From Amycolatopsis taiwanensis DSM 45107 (GTDB lineage: Bacteria > Actinomycetota > Actinomycetes > Mycobacteriales > Pseudonocardiaceae): DNA of 64,000 bases. The position numbers were made by a program, and so were the translations under genes. Below are positions 16,601-24,018 of the stretch, one piece after another; position 1 is the stretch's first letter, and every line of letters begins with the position of its first letter. The stretch covers positions 1-64,000 of the forward strand of contig NZ_JAFB01000036.1 of the NCBI RefSeq assembly GCF_000519205.1, written 5' to 3'. The notes below the pieces were generated by a model. The model did not search any database. It saw only the letters and a list, made by a program, of their open reading frames with translations, and was not told the origin of the DNA.

Positions 16601-17600
16601 GCACCGGGCGGCCGATCGCAACCGGTCTGCCCGCGACGATGTCCTGCCGCAGACAGGTCACGGTGCATTCCGTCGGCCCGTAGCCGTTCACCATGCGCCG
16701 CCCCGCCGACCAGCGCTGGGCGATGTCGTCCGGCAGCGCCTCGCCGCCGACGTAGAGCAGGCGGAGGCCGGGCAGTTCCTCCCGCGGGTTCTCGCACCCG
16801 GTAGTGCGCAGCAGCGTCGGGGGCGGGCACATGACGGTGACCCGTTCCCTGCGCAGCCACGGCACCAGATCGGGACCCAGCCGGGCGGTGTCGTCGTCCA
16901 GCACCACCACCGTCGCGCCGCTGGCCAGCGCCAGCCACACCTCCTCGACCGACGAGTCGTACGCGGCCGACGAGCCCTGCGCCACCCGGTCACCCGGCCC
17001 GAGGCCGAACTCCGCGAGGTCGCCCTCGACCAGGTTGACCACCCCTCGGCGGGGGACCAGCACTGCCTTCGGCCCGCCCGTACTGCCCGAGGTATAGGCG
17101 AGGTAGGCCACGCTGTCCGGTGCGGGGGCCGGCAGGCCGGCCGTCGACACGGCGAGAAGGCCGTCGGCCAGGATGATCGGACCCGCGTAGCGGATCCGGG
17201 CCGCCCGTTCGGCGCCTTCGGTGTCGGTCAGCAGTGCGCGGGCCCCGGAATCACCGAGGATGTGCCCGACTTGGTCGTCGGGAAACGATGGGTCGACACA
17301 CACGTATGTGGAGGCCGACCGCAGCACGCCCAGTTGTGCGGCATACAGGTGTTCCGAGTCGCGGCGAAGCAGGATCGCTGCGACGCTGCCCGTGCCCGGC
17401 ACAGTTTGCACAGCACGTGCCCAACGCTCGGACGTGCGCCGGAGTTCGGCGTATGTCACCGTCTTGCGCGGTCGTGCGGATGCCGGGGGAACATCGATGG
17501 CGACCTCGTTCGGCCAGGCCGCGGCGGCCCGCTCGAAGTACTCGTAGAGATCGCGCGGCCGTCCGGTCCCGAACCACGCTCGCCCGGCGGTCACCGGCAT
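13617..17600 (-). CDS. Pls/PosA-type single-module NRPS (poly-amino-acid synthetase-like)
   Basis: The 1327-residue protein has an adenylation domain (about 20-505; A3 AYTSGSTGGPKA at 169, A5 NGYGPTECT at 305, A7 YRTGDL at 388, A8 GRIDAQAKLRGYRIE at 406) and a carrier domain with the phosphopantetheine Ser in LGGSS (about 549). After these come several membrane helices alternating with left-handed beta-helix, acyltransferase-like blocks, with no condensation or thioesterase domain. Size and order match epsilon-poly-lysine synthetase Pls. By hand alignment to GrsA the specificity positions read D S E C Y G G V T, then K; the third-position Glu is common for basic amino acids. The ATG at 17600 overlaps the SET gene by 10 bases. 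The product is inferred to be a homopolymer or simple amide. Confidence 0.85.
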   Translation of the reverse strand: MPVTAGRAWFGTGRPRDLYEYFERAAAAWPNEVAIDVPPASARPRKTVTYAELRRTSERWARAVQTVPGTGSVAAILLRRDSEHLYAAQLGVLRSASTYVCVDPSFPDDQVGHILGDSGARALLTDTEGAERAARIRYAGPIILADGLLAVSTAGLPAPAPDSVAYLAYTSGSTGGPKAVLVPRRGVVNLVEGDLAEFGLGPGDRVAQGSSAAYDSSVEEVWLALASGATVVVLDDDTARLGPDLVPWLRRERVTVMCPPPTLLRTTGCENPREELPGLRLLYVGGEALPDDIAQRWSAGRRMVNGYGPTECTVTCLRQDIVAGRPVAIGRPVPGMRAWVLDENLRPVPPGGQGELCLGGAGVALGYLNRPELTAEKFPLHPGFGRIYRTGDLVHAEPDGTCCFHGRIDAQAKLRGYRIELEAIESCLARCSGVREAACRVQGQTLAAHVVPEHPESPPPVAELRKRLLQTLPGHMVPAVFGITRELPRTVGGKLRRADLPTLTIEQQCGLTARSPMERTIAAAAQTALSLAGEPAVDRDFFTDLGGSSLTAAMVVTMLRADPATAGITVRDLYQARTIAELARLAEGVTRTDPAPGEPACGAPPGNAIGATAVQQLWLALELFAGSVAAYFVFFHLLTWVAGHLGLIPLIFLAPVALTVGWTLLSPLSIVIAVHAKKALIGRYVPTRASVWSGFGVRMWIVRQFMRLIPWRRVAGTEFHCMVLRSLGARIGRRVHLQHGVDLTRGGWDMLEIGDDVSIGQDASIRLVQLERRQLVLGPVTVAAGATLDVRAGVSPHTRVGRNAWLTALSSLPSGQAIPDGQRWDGVPARPAGRAPPPPAAVPGLPPIVHGLLLMLSRDLLQWVLALPSVLASVLIAYRFGLSYRSLLDALTHPLANLPLLLAIGGSGCLTLVITVGLEALACRFLGTISPSVIGRWSGAYVRVWLKARLVSSAGRWLSGGLFWPAWLRIAGMKVGRGCEISTIIDVVPELVRVGPDSFFADGIYLGGPRVHQGAVTLAPVVVGANTFLGNHAVLPAGGQVPGDVLIGISTVAGDPGIRPGTSWFGHPPFELPRREVITVDRSLTHSPPLPRVVARVLWEWLRFALPIVPMLAALGWAFGVQRLARALPAVPLVLLGVPVITLATGCALCLFVLALKWGLLGRVRPGIHPLWSCWCSRWDFLYVAWGFVAAPVLAALEGTLLLAVYLRRTGMKIGKRVVFGEGFAQVVDPDMLDIEDGATVSAMFQAHTFEDRVLKIDGIHVGADATLGSATVPLYGADIGERTEVAPHSVIMKREQLLPGRRYEGAPTRELPRQASQELRQPAAIA

Positions 17601-18094
17601 GTGCTGTCCACCAACGGCAGCAGGTGGTCGGCCAGGCATGGCCGCAGCCGCTCCTTCTCGGCCGGTGCCAGGTGATGGAAGCCGCCGATCCACTTCGCAC
17701 AGTGATCGCTGCCGCACCGGCATGCAAACGGCTCTGCCAGTTCGAATTCCGTGGTGTTGTAATTGAAGGTGATCTCCTCTCGTGGCGCGATGAGCCGGAG
17801 CGAGAAAACGTCCCGGCCCCGCATCGTCGCGCTCGGAGAACAGCTGTGATTCATGAACCGCCAGTAGAACCGGTTTGTGACTTCTTCGGCGCCACAGTCG
17901 TCCGGCAGGTCCAGGTGAACGCCCGTGCCCACCTGTACCGAGTGCCGGGTCGGTGCCGGGGTGACCTCACCCTCGAGCCGGAACATCAGCGTGTCTCGCG
18001 GTATCGGATGGCGTGCCACCAGCGCGTATTCCCCGTTCACGCGGAGCACCGCGACCTGATCCCGGCCGCTGGGCCGACTCATGGTCTCCGTCAT
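17591..18094 (-). CDS. SET-domain lysine methyltransferase-like protein
   Basis: The 167-residue protein is almost entirely a SET domain: ARHPIPRDTLMFRLEG near 25 for the first strands, FMNHSCSPSA near 82 (the NHSC S-adenosylmethionine pocket and pseudoknot), EITFNYNTTEF near 110 with the catalytic Tyr, and a post-SET cysteine group CRCGSDHC. These enzymes transfer methyl groups to lysine side-chain amines. The gene is the first of a two-gene unit with the Pls-like synthetase, which it overlaps by 10 bases. I therefore infer a role in modifying the synthetase product, its lysine precursor or the synthetase itself. No histone-like target is encoded nearby. The upstream gap 18095-18353 shows no gene. 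Confidence 0.82.
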   Translation of the reverse strand: MTETMSRPSGRDQVAVLRVNGEYALVARHPIPRDTLMFRLEGEVTPAPTRHSVQVGTGVHLDLPDDCGAEEVTNRFYWRFMNHSCSPSATMRGRDVFSLRLIAPREEITFNYNTTEFELAEPFACRCGSDHCAKWIGGFHHLAPAEKERLRPCLADHLLPLVDSTCR

Positions 18095-18353
18095 TGCGAC
18101 CTCCTGCCGCCGGCTGGGTCCTCAAGTGACGCTATGACTCACTTTCGAGCCCACCATCGACGGGCACATCCCGCAATTTCGCGTCCGTTCAGGCGAGTGA
18201 CAATCGCTCGCGAAAATAAACAATTAGTTCACGAAGAGGTACGACTACATGCGGCGTCGGCATCACTGCGCACCGTCCAGACGCGACGGACGCCGGCGCT
18301 GACGCGCAGTCATCAGCGGGACCGGTCCCACGGGGGCCGGTTAGGGTCGCGTC

Positions 18354-18770
18354 ATGAACCGCGCAGCCGGCTTCGCAACCCTCACCGTACTGACGGTCCT
18401 GCTCGCCGCCTGCGGCACGACTTCGGGACCGGCACCGTTTTCCGGGCCCGGCTCGCCTGCCACCGTGGCGGCCTCACCGGAGCCCGCACATGCGCCGCAC
18501 CGGTTGGTGTTCGACGTGTCCGGTACGGCCACCGTCCACACGCTCACCTACGTCATCGACGGGAAATCCACCGACGAGCACGAGATCACCCTGCCCTGGC
18601 AGATGACCTTCACGTTCCCGTACGGGACGGGCCGGCACGAATGGCGCCTGGTCCTGACCAATTCGGACGGAACCGTCAACGCTACCGCGACGGTCGACGG
18701 GCAATTGATGACAAACAGTTCCGGTAGTGGTGGTGGCACCCTGAACCTCGACGGCGACTTCACCGGCTGA
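18354..18770 (+). CDS. Small secreted lipoprotein, MmpS-like C-terminal part
   Basis: The 138-residue protein has a lipoprotein signal (FATLTVLTVLLAACG, Cys at about 20), a Ser/Pro/Ala linker, and a beta-sandwich-like region from about 50 (VFDVSGTATVHTLTYVIDG and LPWQMTFTFPYGTGRHEWRLV). That pattern recalls MmpS-type transport accessory proteins and similar actinobacterial lipoproteins, but no RND transporter is next to it. It would be anchored on the outer face of the membrane. It stands alone, converging on the glycosyltransferase gene 15 bases away. Confidence 0.7.
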   Translation: MNRAAGFATLTVLTVLLAACGTTSGPAPFSGPGSPATVAASPEPAHAPHRLVFDVSGTATVHTLTYVIDGKSTDEHEITLPWQMTFTFPYGTGRHEWRLVLTNSDGTVNATATVDGQLMTNSSGSGGGTLNLDGDFTG

Positions 18771-18785
18771 TTCGGCACACCGACG

Positions 18786-19925
18786 TCAGTTCGGGTAGCT
18801 GCGGCCCTTCCAAGCGGCGCCCCGGCCCCGCCAATGTTGCACGGCGGAATCCACTGTCATCAGCAAGTAGAGCGTCGCGGTGGCGGGCAGCAGCAGGGCC
18901 GCTGTCACCGGTTGCCGGTAGTAGCGGAGGATCGGGACGAAGGTCAGGGCCATGAGAAGCCACCCAACGGCTGCCGCGGCGCACGTCAGGCCGTCGCGCA
19001 GGAACGCACCGGCCACGGTCAAGGCAGGTGGCGCCAGGAACACGAGGGCCAGGCCGAGGACCGTACCAGCGAGAAGCAGTGGGGAGTGCCGTAGCTGGGT
19101 GTAGGCGCTTCGGGAAACCATCTGCCACAACGAATGTAGCGTCGGGTACGCGCGCGTGCTGCGGACGTGGTCCGCCAGCCCGAGCCAGATCCGGCCGCCG
19201 CTGCGCTTGATCGCCGTGCCGAGCGCGACGTCGTCGATGACCGCACCCCGGATCGCGGCGATTCCTCCGGCCCGCTCCAGCGCCTTGCGCCGGACGAGAC
19301 AGCAGCCGCCGGCCGCCGCGGCCGTCCGCGCGCCGGGGCGGTTGACCCGGCGGAACGGGTACAGCATGGCGAAGAAGTACACGAAGGCCGGCACGACGAG
19401 CCGCTCCCAGCCGGTCCGGGTGCGCAGGACGGCCATCTGTGACACGAGGTCCCGGTCTCCGGCCGCTTCGACGAGAACCACCAGTGACCCGGGGTCGTGG
19501 GCGATGTCGGCGTCGGTCAGGAGAAAGTAGTCCACTGGTCCCGCCGCTGCCACACCATGTGCGACCGCGTGCAGCTTGCCCGTCCATCCGAGGGGCACCG
19601 GTCCCGGCGAGGTCACCGTCAACGGCAGTCCTCCGTGGTGGTGAGCGAGCCGTTCCGCCAGCGCGGCGGTGTCATCGCTGCTGCCGTCGTCCACCAGGAC
19701 CACTCGCGCCGGCCCCGGATACACCTGGCCGAGCAGGCTCGGCAACGTCCGCGGCAACACGTCGGCCTCATCGCGCGCAGGTACCACGATGCCCACTGAC
19801 GGCCAGCGCGCTGGTGTCCGCCGCGGGCCGAGCCGCTGGTCGGTCCGCCAGAAGCCGCCGTGAAACAGGGCCAGCCAGACCCACGCCAGCAACGCCACCC
19901 CCGCCACGACCCGCACCACGATCAT
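18786..19925 (-). CDS. HpnB-like family 2 glycosyltransferase
   Basis: The 379-residue membrane enzyme has an N-terminal helix, a GT-A domain (VGIVVPARDEADVLPRTLPSLLGQ at about 43; the metal-binding DAD in LLTDADIAHD near 130; IDDVALG near 230) and three or more C-terminal helices. Length and order match HpnB, a glycosyltransferase linked to hopanoid genes, though no squalene or hopene genes occur here. It probably transfers a sugar to a lipid or polyprenyl acceptor at the inner face of the membrane. The ATG at 19925 was chosen as the first Met before the hydrophobic helix. It is divergent from the ESX cluster. Confidence 0.75.
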   Translation of the reverse strand: MIVVRVVAGVALLAWVWLALFHGGFWRTDQRLGPRRTPARWPSVGIVVPARDEADVLPRTLPSLLGQVYPGPARVVLVDDGSSDDTAALAERLAHHHGGLPLTVTSPGPVPLGWTGKLHAVAHGVAAAGPVDYFLLTDADIAHDPGSLVVLVEAAGDRDLVSQMAVLRTRTGWERLVVPAFVYFFAMLYPFRRVNRPGARTAAAAGGCCLVRRKALERAGGIAAIRGAVIDDVALGTAIKRSGGRIWLGLADHVRSTRAYPTLHSLWQMVSRSAYTQLRHSPLLLAGTVLGLALVFLAPPALTVAGAFLRDGLTCAAAAVGWLLMALTFVPILRYYRQPVTAALLLPATATLYLLMTVDSAVQHWRGRGAAWKGRSYPN

Positions 19926-20027
19926 GCGGAACACCCTGCCAAACCGAACTCTCGACAAACACCTCCGGCGACGCGGGGACCTGTCACAATACGGACATAT
20001 GTTGACACGCAGCACAAGGGAGACGTG

Positions 20028-20525
20028 TTGTCCGCCCACATGGACCAGTTGATCGCCCAGTTCGAGAACTTCCAGGCCAAGGTGCGGCAGGCGGAGGCCC
20101 GCTTCGCCGGGGTCGCCGACATGCAGGAGCGGATCGCGCAGGTCGAGACCAGCGTGACCTCCCCGGACGGCAATGTCACGGTGGTCGCGGGCGCCGGTGG
20201 GGCCGTGACCAATCTCCGGCTCGCCCCAGGTGCCGTACGTCTTGGTTCGGACCGGTTGGCCGAGTTGATCATGACGACGATGCGTCAGGCTGTCGCCAGG
20301 GCTGTCCAGCAGCAAGCCGGAATCGTGGACGACGCCTTCGGTGACGCGTTCGGAATCAACACCTCGGAGCAGGTTCGCCAGGCCCAGGCCGAGGCGTTCG
20401 GAACCGTGGGGCAGGAGCCTGCATCGCAGCAGCAGGCACCGCAACAAGCGCCGCGGCCCGGGCGCCGGCCCAGCCCGGGGGACGACGACGACTACTTCGA
20501 CCAGGACTCCATCCTGCGCGGCTGA
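20028..20525 (+). CDS. YbaB/EbfC-like protein of an ESX-associated cluster
   Basis: The 165-residue protein has a YbaB-like core: a coiled N-terminal helix (MDQLIAQFENFQAKVRQAEARF), a central beta region (SVTSPDGNVTVVAGAGGAVTNLRLAPGAVR) and a helix LAELIMTTMRQAVARAVQQQA. A Gln/Pro-rich tail ends in acidic residues. YbaB proteins bind DNA in other bacteria; in actinobacteria many copies sit beside WXG100 genes, with unknown role. TTG 20028 is preferred because AGGGAG lies five bases before it; ATG 20040 is the alternative. It starts a three- or four-gene cluster. Confidence 0.72.
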   Translation: MSAHMDQLIAQFENFQAKVRQAEARFAGVADMQERIAQVETSVTSPDGNVTVVAGAGGAVTNLRLAPGAVRLGSDRLAELIMTTMRQAVARAVQQQAGIVDDAFGDAFGINTSEQVRQAQAEAFGTVGQEPASQQQAPQQAPRPGRRPSPGDDDDYFDQDSILRG

Positions 20526-20549
20526 CCGATCGATTCCAAGGACGGCACG

Positions 20550-20888
20550 ATGTCAGACGGAATACAGACAAATATCGACGCGATCTCCGCTTACGCTCGG
20601 CAGCTCCCCTTTTATGCACAGGAAGCGGACAAGTTCGGCGGCCTGATCGACGCCGCCGACGTCACCAACGAGGCGTGGGGAGTCGTTGGCATCTTCGCCA
20701 AGCAGGGCTACACCGACCGCCTGGCCGAACTGCGCTCGCTGCTGACGGACCTGAAGGACGGCGTGGACGGGTTCGTCACCAAGCTGAACAAGGCGGCGGA
20801 GATGTACCAGGGCGTCGAAGATGCCGGAAAGGTCACCTTCGGCCGGCACCAGGCGGAAATCGAGGCGATCGGAGAGCACGGTTCATGA
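20550..20888 (+). CDS. WXG100-like type VII secretion substrate
   Basis: The 112-residue protein is helical and has the size of ESX substrates. A helix at about 5-35 is followed by NEAWGVVGIFAKQGY, a W-x-G-like turn (W at 47), and then a second long helix (TDRLAELRSLLTDLKDGVDGFVTKLNKAAEMYQGVED). WXG100 proteins form helical hairpins exported by the ESX apparatus, usually as dimers with a neighbour. No signal peptide is seen. Its stop overlaps the next start (ATGA), so the two products are probably made in equal amounts and may pair. Confidence 0.7.
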   Translation: MSDGIQTNIDAISAYARQLPFYAQEADKFGGLIDAADVTNEAWGVVGIFAKQGYTDRLAELRSLLTDLKDGVDGFVTKLNKAAEMYQGVEDAGKVTFGRHQAEIEAIGEHGS

Positions 20889-22021
20889 CGGAGAAGAAAA
20901 GCATCGCCGACACCTTGAACGTCGAGGCGTATGACGAGAGCACGAGCGCGAACCTCGATCGCGCGATGGGGAATGTGCCGGTGGCGGGCACGATCTACAA
21001 ATCCGGCAAGTCGATCGCCGCGCACGCCCAGCAGGCAGCCCAGGCGGACAACCCGGGCGAACTGGCGTCCGCGGGTGCCGCGCTGGTCGGCGACGGGGCG
21101 GCGTTCGTCGGCTCCGCCGCCGCAGACATGGTCACCTTCGCGATGGACCCGATCGGCTGGCTGGTCAGCCACGGGCTGAACATGCTGCTCGAACTGGTCC
21201 AGCCCCTGCAGGACGCCCTGCACCAGGTCACCGGGGACGGACCCGCCATCGGGCACGCTTCCGAAAACTTCGTCACGATCGCGGAGGGTTTCGTCTCGCT
21301 CGCCGAAGACTTCGAGAAGACCGGCGACACCGCGCTGGCCGAGTGGGTGGACGAGGCCGGTGCTGCGGCGAAGGAAGCGCTCGGCGACTTCTCCTCCGGC
21401 ATCCGCGGTATCGGCTCGGCGGCCGGTTCGGTCGCCGAAGTGCTGCAGATGTGGTCGATGGTCATGCAGGTGATCGAAGAGGTGATCAAGGCGATCATCA
21501 CCGAACTGGTCTCCTGGCTGATCACCATCTGGCTGCCCGCGCTGGCCTCGTCGGTGATCAGCTTCGGTGGCTCGGTCGCCGCCGCGATGACCGCGTCCAT
21601 CGCCAAGGCGGCCAGCGTGCTGCAGAAGGTCACCCGTTACCTTGGTAAGTTCGGCAAACTGCTCGACACCTTCATCAAGTTCCTCGAGAAATACTCGACG
21701 AAGGTGGTGGAGATGACCAGGAAGTTCAGGGTCGGCACCTATGCCGGTGAGTCGAAGTTCTCGCTGAGAGTCTTGGAGAAGACCGCCGGGGTGCCGCTGA
21801 CCCCGAGCAACCGGATGCTCACCACCATGTTCAACACCTCGGTCGGCGCTGGCCCGTTGATCTCCGGCGCCAGTGTCAAGGCCGGTATTGCAGTTGCAAA
21901 AACTGTCGGCAGCGAAGGTAAGGACGCCGTCACCCCCGAAGGAGACGAGCCGTGGTTCAACAAGAGCGAAATTGGCGGGGACCAGAGCCCGGAGGAAACC
22001 AGGAGGAACCTCGACATCTAG
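20885..22021 (+). CDS. Large ESX-associated protein with hydrophobic core, function unknown
   Basis: The 378-residue protein is predicted helical. Residues about 20-190 form an acidic Ala/Gly-rich part, and about 195-260 hold two long hydrophobic helices (EVIKAIITELVSWLITIWLPALASSVISFGGSVAAA), a pattern common in the conserved N-terminal part of actinobacterial WXG-like and polymorphic-toxin proteins. No toxin domain follows; the end is hydrophilic and rich in Glu and Asp. It is translated by overlap with the WXG100-like gene and is the likely partner or cargo. I do not recognise a named family. Confidence 0.55.
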   Translation: MTEKKSIADTLNVEAYDESTSANLDRAMGNVPVAGTIYKSGKSIAAHAQQAAQADNPGELASAGAALVGDGAAFVGSAAADMVTFAMDPIGWLVSHGLNMLLELVQPLQDALHQVTGDGPAIGHASENFVTIAEGFVSLAEDFEKTGDTALAEWVDEAGAAAKEALGDFSSGIRGIGSAAGSVAEVLQMWSMVMQVIEEVIKAIITELVSWLITIWLPALASSVISFGGSVAAAMTASIAKAASVLQKVTRYLGKFGKLLDTFIKFLEKYSTKVVEMTRKFRVGTYAGESKFSLRVLEKTAGVPLTPSNRMLTTMFNTSVGAGPLISGASVKAGIAVAKTVGSEGKDAVTPEGDEPWFNKSEIGGDQSPEETRRNLDI

Positions 22022-22737
22022 CCGCCGAGTTGCGCGAGTTCGCCGAGCAGGCGCCCACCGGGGCCGGGCGGCGAGCAGCGCGGAAAATCTTTGCTCACCA
22101 AGAGCGCCTGGAGGAGAGGACGGCCAGGGTCCTGGTTCGTCCCGGGTTCCGGGAACGGGTCGAGGAGTTGATGCGGGGCCAATGGCGCGAGCCGGTCATC
22201 GTGCTCCGCCTCGGTGACACCGACCTGGGATTCGACGTGCCCGGCAGGCGCTTGGACGGCACGGTCAAGGGGAAGAAGCTCGTCCGGCGCTTCTTCTGGA
22301 ACGTCGCACGCGGTATCGGTGGTGCGGCCGTAGTCGTTTTTGCTTTGGCGAACGGTGCCGGCAGTGGTGGCGGAAAATGGGGTCATCCATTCCAGCGGGA
22401 AATCCGCGTGAAGGGTCCGGCGAACGCGATGGCGCTCGACCTGCTCGACAAGCTCCGGTCCGCGAGCGGGCCGTGGCTGGTGTGCTCGCCCTCGTGGATC
22501 GCGGTGGTGGACACCGGATCCACCTATCTGGACCCGGCCGACGCGCCCCAGCCTCAGATCATCTGGCAGGCACGTAAACCGCAGGCGCCGGATCTCAGCT
22601 TCCGCACGCGGACCATGACCTGGCCGGACGGCTCGAGTTTCAGGTTCCCGCTGCAGAGCCGCACCGAGGAACAGCATCTGCGGAAGTACCACGAGTTCCC
22701 GGACGTCATCCACTGGAACGGGCGAGGAGTGGGCTAA
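21952..22737 (+). CDS. Hypothetical protein overlapping the previous gene by 70 bases
   Basis: The 261-residue protein starts at GTG 21952 behind a clear AAGGAG seven bases upstream, inside the previous gene, giving an unusually long 70-base overlap. It has a charged helical N-terminus, a short glycine/alanine-rich hydrophobic segment (GIGGAAVVVFALANGAG near 120), and a C-terminal part resembling a small beta-domain (LVCSPSWIAVVDTGSTYL). It may sense or bind at the membrane for the ESX cluster, but no family is recognised. A downstream start inside the frame is possible. Confidence 0.55.
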   Translation: MVQQERNWRGPEPGGNQEEPRHLAAELREFAEQAPTGAGRRAARKIFAHQERLEERTARVLVRPGFRERVEELMRGQWREPVIVLRLGDTDLGFDVPGRRLDGTVKGKKLVRRFFWNVARGIGGAAVVVFALANGAGSGGGKWGHPFQREIRVKGPANAMALDLLDKLRSASGPWLVCSPSWIAVVDTGSTYLDPADAPQPQIIWQARKPQAPDLSFRTRTMTWPDGSSFRFPLQSRTEEQHLRKYHEFPDVIHWNGRGVG

Positions 22738-22747
22738 CTCGACGCTC

Positions 22748-23134
22748 TCACTCCGGTCCGCTGCCGTAGGGGCGCGTGAGGATCTCCAGAGCGTGCCCGT
22801 TGGGGTCGTCGAAGTAGACCCCACGGCCGCCATCCCTGGTGTTGATCAAGCCCGCGTTGTTGTGTCCGGGGTCGGCCCAGTACATCAGCTTCTTTTCCTG
22901 GATCCGGCCGAAGATCTCGTCGAACTCCTGCTCGCTGACCAGGAACGCGTAGTGCTGTGAAACGATCTCGCGATCGGTCTCCAAATAGTCGAGGCTCACC
23001 GCGTTGGCCGTCTCGACAGTGAGGAACGGGCCGAACGCGGTCGGTGGTTGCAGCCCGAGGATCTCGACCAGGAAGTCGGCGGCAGCCCGCTTGTCCCGGG
23101 CCGCGACGATCGTGTGGTTCAGTTGCACCGCCAT
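22748..23134 (-). CDS. VOC-family (glyoxalase/dioxygenase-fold) protein
   Basis: The 128-residue protein has two beta-alpha-beta-beta-beta units. The first metal ligand is in AVQLNHTIVAARD (His7), and the last is the Glu in RGVYFDDPNGHALEILTRPYG near 118, a classical glyoxalase-type ending. Members include glyoxalase I, fosfomycin-resistance proteins and ring-cleaving dioxygenases, so the activity is open. GGGAGGG four bases from the ATG at 23134 fixes the start. It is a single gene, convergent with the ESX cluster. Confidence 0.8.
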   Translation of the reverse strand: MAVQLNHTIVAARDKRAAADFLVEILGLQPPTAFGPFLTVETANAVSLDYLETDREIVSQHYAFLVSEQEFDEIFGRIQEKKLMYWADPGHNNAGLINTRDGGRGVYFDDPNGHALEILTRPYGSGPE

Positions 23135-23560
23135 GGTGCCCTCCCTTCGGGTCGGGAAACACACCATTGACGGTATGACCTCAAGCACGGTGGAAGTCAA
23201 GGCCTTCGCCGCAGTGAGCTCCGATGAACTCGTCGACGCCGGCTTCCCGATAGCTATCAAGACGTTTCAGGATCGTTTCGACAGCGCTGACGAGACCGTA
23301 ATCGGCGAGCTACGTCCGCACCGCATTTGGTCTTCCGTCCAGCGCGAACGGCCGGCCCGCCGCGATCGCCTACCAGCTGAACTCCCGGACCGAGCCGTTC
23401 CGGCCATTCGGCCTGGCGGCCCTGACCGCCGACACTACCCATCTGGTGTCCAGAACCACGTTCGCGGCTCGAAAACCATAGGCAACTTCGGTAAGCGATC
23501 TTTCCGGGAAAGGATTTATCCGCAACGGTGATCGCAGATGATCGCTGCTGTCACATCGGG
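23135..23560. other. Possible degraded gene in a 690-base gap
   Basis: Between 23135 and 23826 no complete gene is found. Around 23174-23460 on the plus strand, protein-like stretches appear in different frames (SSDELVDAGFPIAIKTFQDR, then AYQLNSRTEPFRPFGL), as expected from a frameshifted old gene. I cannot name it. Confidence 0.25.
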
Positions 23561-23724
23561 TCGTTTATCGGGAAATCATAGCGGGGTTTCCCTGACGCGG
23601 AATCGATGTCGTCCTCCATAGTGGATGGTCCGGCCGACGGAACCCGGACCGCACCCGAGCCGACGGGGTTACCCGAGAGTTCGCAGTCCCTCGATGGGGT
23701 GATCATGACCCTTGCGTGTCCGCT

Positions 23725-23761
23725 GTGACGAAGCTGTGACGGAATGGTGACGGTGGTGACG
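23725..23761 (+). repeat. Array of four GTGACG repeats upstream of the peptide gene
   Basis: GTGACG begins at 23725, 23736, 23747 and 23756: three intervals of 11, 11 and 9 bases, roughly one helical turn. The first two units share GCTGTGACG. Direct heptamer-like repeats at 11-base steps are typical of SARP-type activator sites in actinomycetes. The array lies about 65 bases upstream of the GTG of the 42-residue peptide gene and would place an activator on one face of the DNA. Confidence 0.45.
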
Positions 23762-23826
23762 CAAAGTCTTCGGCCGTCGGTCCAAACCAATCCGACATGA
23801 TCGAATGAAAGAGGAGGTTCACCGCG

Positions 23827-23955
23827 GTGAACAACGCAATCGAGGAACTGGAAATGCAGCATGCTGAGGTGCTGCCGGAGCGGGCTGCCCTGTGTGGCCA
23901 CGGCGGCGGGCTGCTGGGCCTTGACCTGGATTTGGACCTGGACCTGGACCTCTGA
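23827..23955 (+). CDS. 42-residue peptide ending in a Leu-Asp repeat; RiPP-precursor-like
   Basis: The frame runs from GTG 23827 to TGA 23953-23955 behind GAGGAGG (23811-23817, nine bases away). The first half is acidic and leader-like (IEELEMQHAEVLPERAALCG). The second half is glycine-rich, CGHGGGLL, and then an alternating Leu-Asp run with five Asp residues to the end. A strong terminator starts 14 bases after the stop, so it is a one-gene unit with its own expression signals. The LPER.AL segment gives me the impression of small actinobacterial peptides with leader-core layout, but no modification enzyme is recognised next door. Function is unknown. Confidence 0.6.
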   Translation: MNNAIEELEMQHAEVLPERAALCGHGGGLLGLDLDLDLDLDL

Positions 23956-23969
23956 TCGTCAGCATTTCC

Positions 23970-24018
23970 ACGCCGGTCTTCCCCGCGCAGCGATCAGGCT
24001 GCCGGGGGAGACCGGCGT
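23970..24018 (+). terminator. Intrinsic terminator of the peptide gene
   Basis: ACGCCGGTCTTCCCC at 23970-23984 pairs with 24004-24018 over 15 positions with one G-U pair. An inner GCAGC/GCTGC stem lies in the loop, and TTTCTCG follows. It begins 14 bases after the peptide stop. No gene is seen between it and 24166. Confidence 0.8.

Noticed and set aside
23551-23901. Minus-strand frame opposite the 42-residue peptide gene
   Set aside because: It has no ribosome site or recognisable domain, whereas the plus strand has a ribosome site, short gene and terminator in order.
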